Shown: piece by piece, positions 5,430-6,524 of the stretch | Numbering within the stretch: the first letter of the stretch is position 1 | How the letters are laid out: every line of letters begins with the position of its first letter | Source of the DNA: RUG563 sp045589355 | GTDB lineage: Bacteria > Bacillota > Clostridia > Christensenellales > Aristaeellaceae | Assembly: GCA_045589355.1 (NCBI GenBank) | Contig: JAZNOW010000004.1 | Coordinates: 1 to 6,524 of the forward strand | Direction of reading: 5' to 3' | Length of the DNA: 6,524 nucleotides | Made by a program: the position numbers and the translations under genes | The notes under the pieces: generated by a model | What the model was told of the DNA's origin: nothing | Database searches by the model: none | Seen by the model: the letters and a program-made list of their open reading frames with translations, nothing else

Positions 5430-5503
5430 CGCGGGGTAGAGCAGTTTGGTAGCTCGTCGGGCTCATAACCCGGAGGCCGGAGGTTCGAGTCCTCCTCCCG
5501 CTA
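5430..5503 (+). tRNA. Initiator tRNA-fMet (anticodon CAT), no encoded CCA
   Basis: A complete 74-nt cloverleaf is present. The acceptor is CGCGGGG with TCCCGCT, the D stem GAGC/GCTC, the anticodon loop CTCATAA with CAT at 5464-5466, and the T stem GGAGG/CCTCC around TTCGAGT. Initiator traits are the three G-C pairs at the base of the anticodon stem (GGG/CCC) and an unpaired end of the acceptor, here C1 opposite U72 rather than the more familiar C1-A72. G7-U66 is a wobble. After A73 the DNA reads CTG, so CCA must be added after transcription. It decodes the start codon in translation initiation. Confidence 0.93.
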
Positions 5504-5508
5504 CTGCT

Positions 5509-5542
5509 GAGGAAAAATCGTAAGGTTTTTCCTCTTTTTTTT
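5509..5542 (+). terminator. Rho-independent terminator of the initiator tRNA
   Basis: GAGGAAAAA (5509-5517) pairs perfectly with TTTTTCCTC (5526-5534) across an 8-nt loop, and eight T follow. It starts 6 nt after the tRNA discriminator base, so it ends a monocistronic tRNA transcript. Confidence 0.9.
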
Positions 5543-5589
5543 GTATCTTGCGCTGAATTCCATACCTGATGCTTAAATCTCCCCGAAAA

Positions 5590-6192
5590 ATGAAACATTT
5601 CATCTCCGTCATTGCCATTATCCTGCTGGCAGCATGTGCGCAGGCTTATGCCTCAAGTGATTCCTTTAAATCAGATCAGGCTCCTGATGACTATCTCAAT
5701 TCGGTCAAGATCACTTTCCTTTCGTGGTTTAGCGGAAGTACGAAGATCTCTTACGAAAGGGCTTTCCCTGATTTCCGGCAGAGCGGTGAGATATGTGCGA
5801 GTCTGATACGTGCGGGATATGACAAATATCATAACGATCCCCTGGGATTTACTGTCAGATACGGGCATAAGTTCTTTCTGCCTGATGATGACGGGTTGTC
5901 ATTGCGGGGATGGTATCTCCGCCCTGAAATTATCTATTCGCATTATTTCTATACTTCAGCTGTATATGGAGGGGATCGCCGTCTCGCAAACATGACAGCC
6001 TTTCTTGGTACATTCGGCTATCAGTATGTCTACAAGCGTTTTCTTGCAGACGCATGGGTCGGTGCAGGTTATGCGGCAGGAAATCCGGCCGAGACATATT
6101 ACCATCATGGTTTTGAACTCTGGCATTGGATGAATACCGTAAATACAAACATAGCTTTGAGTTTCAGCATACGTCTGGGCATCTGTTTCTGA
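5590..6192 (+). CDS. Exported, probably outer-membrane beta-barrel protein of Bacteroidota type (200 residues)
   Basis: I do not recognise a named family. With the ATG at 5590 the protein starts with a canonical signal sequence (KHFISVIAIILLAACAQAYA). LAAC at 13-16 could be a lipobox, but cleavage by signal peptidase I after AQA or AYA is equally possible. An in-frame ATG at 5569 would add seven residues in front of the signal and is less likely. There is no Shine-Dalgarno, only an A-rich leader, as is usual in Bacteroidota. The mature part alternates hydrophobic and polar residues with many aromatics (TFLSWFSGSTKISYERAF, GFTVRYGHKFFL, GWYLRPEIIYSHYFY, FLADAWVGAGYA). It ends in NIALSFSIRLGICF, a typical final beta strand with C-terminal Phe recognised by the BAM machinery. 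An outer membrane position fits Bacteroidota and does not fit a monoderm Clostridia host. Base composition is clearly lower in GC than mnmE. Confidence 0.8.
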   Translation: MKHFISVIAIILLAACAQAYASSDSFKSDQAPDDYLNSVKITFLSWFSGSTKISYERAFPDFRQSGEICASLIRAGYDKYHNDPLGFTVRYGHKFFLPDDDGLSLRGWYLRPEIIYSHYFYTSAVYGGDRRLANMTAFLGTFGYQYVYKRFLADAWVGAGYAAGNPAETYYHHGFELWHWMNTVNTNIALSFSIRLGICF

Positions 6193-6234
6193 TGATGGCC
6201 ATACTGATCAGTCTTTTTATTAAATCCAAATCGA

Positions 6235-6265
6235 TTTGCAATTCAAATAAAAAGTTGTACATTTG
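6235..6265 (+). promoter_or_regulatory. Bacteroidota-type promoter of tRNA-Leu
   Basis: TTTG (6235-6238), a 19-bp spacer and TACATTTG (6258-6265) match the Bacteroides -33/-7 consensus TTTG-N19-TAnnTTTG exactly. Transcription should start about 7 nt further on, only a few bases before the tRNA. This pattern is not a promoter for typical sigma-70 organisms and is strong evidence for the phylum of this end of the window. Confidence 0.85.
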
Positions 6266-6276
6266 CAATCCGATTC

Positions 6277-6358
6277 GCGGGCGTGTTGAAATTGGTAGAC
6301 AAGCCAGACTTAGGATCTGGTGCCGAGAGGCGTATGGGTTCGATTCCCTTCGCCCGCA
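6277..6358 (+). tRNA. tRNA-Leu (anticodon TAG), no encoded CCA
   Basis: This is an 82-nt class II tRNA. The acceptor GCGGGCG/CGCCCGC is fully paired. The anticodon stem CCAGA/TCTGG encloses CTTAGGA with TAG at 6311-6313, and a GCC-gaga-GGC long variable arm and the T loop TTCGATT complete it. It reads CUA/CUG-type leucine codons. The T stem ATGGG/CCCTT contains a T-T mismatch (6335 with 6349). A73 is followed by CAAAA, so CCA is not encoded, as is common in Bacteroidota. The 3' half of such tRNA genes is a common target for integrases. Confidence 0.94.
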
Positions 6359-6360
6359 CA

Positions 6361-6416
6361 AAAAGAGCTTTAATTCTTAACTAATTAAAAGTCAAAGAGT
6401 TAGGGCTCTTTTATTT
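6361..6416 (+). terminator. Probable terminator of tRNA-Leu
   Basis: AAAAGAGC (6361-6368) pairs with GCTCTTTT (6405-6412) and is followed by a T-rich run. The 36-nt interior can form further short AT stems. The long loop makes it less certain than the other terminators here. Confidence 0.5.
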
Positions 6417-6420
6417 TATT

Positions 6421-6524
6421 GAGGTACAAGAGAGGTACAAAAATTTCGTTAAATTTCCGTACGGTTTCCGATACAAAGATAAGGTTTTTTGTATAGTTTT
6501 TCGGTATAGTCCCAAAATATCCTA
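6421..6524. other. Possible attachment/arm-site end of an integrated element next to tRNA-Leu
   Basis: This AT-rich tail has no gene. GAGGTACAA occurs twice (6421-6429 and 6432-6440, 11-bp period). AAATTTCGTT and AAATTTCCGT are adjacent (6441-6460), CCGTACGG is a palindrome at 6457-6464, and GTATAGT occurs at 6491 and 6504. Short direct repeats beside the 3' end of a tRNA are typical of integrase arm sites in Bacteroidota mobile elements, and a tRNA-Leu gene is the known target of the Bacteroides element NBU1. The integrase gene, if any, would lie beyond the window, so the call is an inference. Confidence 0.4.

Noticed and set aside
5401..5598. Minus-strand frame with a GRRTRTSGLRVMSPTSYQ-like peptide
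   Set aside because: This is a classic false protein from translating the antisense of an initiator tRNA gene.
6203..6218. ACTGATCAGT plus five T after the outer-membrane-like gene as a terminator
   Set aside because: The palindrome has no loop, and a realistic hairpin would have only about 3 bp, too weak to call.
6126..6380. Frames crossing the tRNA-Leu gene on both strands
   Set aside because: They are translations of the tRNA and its promoter. The tRNA cloverleaf and promoter explain the sequence fully.

Overview
The window looks like two genomes joined end to end. From 1 to about 5430 it reads as a GC-rich member of the Bacillota (Clostridia or Negativicutes type). It has strong Shine-Dalgarno sequences, TTGACA/TATAAT-type promoters with 17-18 bp spacers, GC-rich codon choice, and intergenic DNA packed with short hairpin repeats. 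From about 5500 to the end it reads as Bacteroidota. The protein gene there has no Shine-Dalgarno and encodes an outer-membrane-like protein. The tRNA-Leu gene has a TTTG-N19-TAnnTTTG promoter, the signature of the Bacteroidota primary sigma factor, and encodes no CCA. The change falls at or next to an initiator tRNA gene. This could be a metagenomic assembly join through a conserved tRNA, or a real inter-phylum transfer; the sequence alone cannot decide.

Layout: (1) 1-590, the 3' third of ATP-type PEP carboxykinase (pckA), followed by small hairpins and a strong terminator. (2) 698-1802, a divergent pair: a leftward 72-residue XRE/Cro-type regulator and a rightward AT-rich gene for a 205-residue secreted protein of unknown function. 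They share a control region with a consensus promoter and repeated TGGAAT motifs. (3) 1839-3070, a polytopic AI-2E-family (PerM/YtvI-like) permease with its own promoter and a probable TTG start. (4) 3071-3990, about 900 bp with no credible gene, holding two groups of roughly 100-bp repeats built around 19-nt hairpins, with a bidirectional terminator and a chain of palindromes between them. (5) 4011-5339, complete mnmE, the tRNA-modification GTPase, whose promoter overlaps the last hairpin. (6) 5372-5542, initiator tRNA with consensus promoter and terminator. (7) 5590-6192, a Bacteroidota exported, probably beta-barrel protein. (8) 6235-6524, tRNA-Leu(UAG) followed by AT-rich DNA with short direct repeats that resembles the attachment end of an integrated element.

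Most genes are single transcription units with their own promoter or terminator, so there is no operon linking them. The only local functional pairing is the regulator and the secreted protein. The features most worth pursuing are the hairpin repeat family, that divergent pair, the apparent phylum switch, and the possible integration site at the right edge. I found no CRISPR array, transposase or defence cassette.
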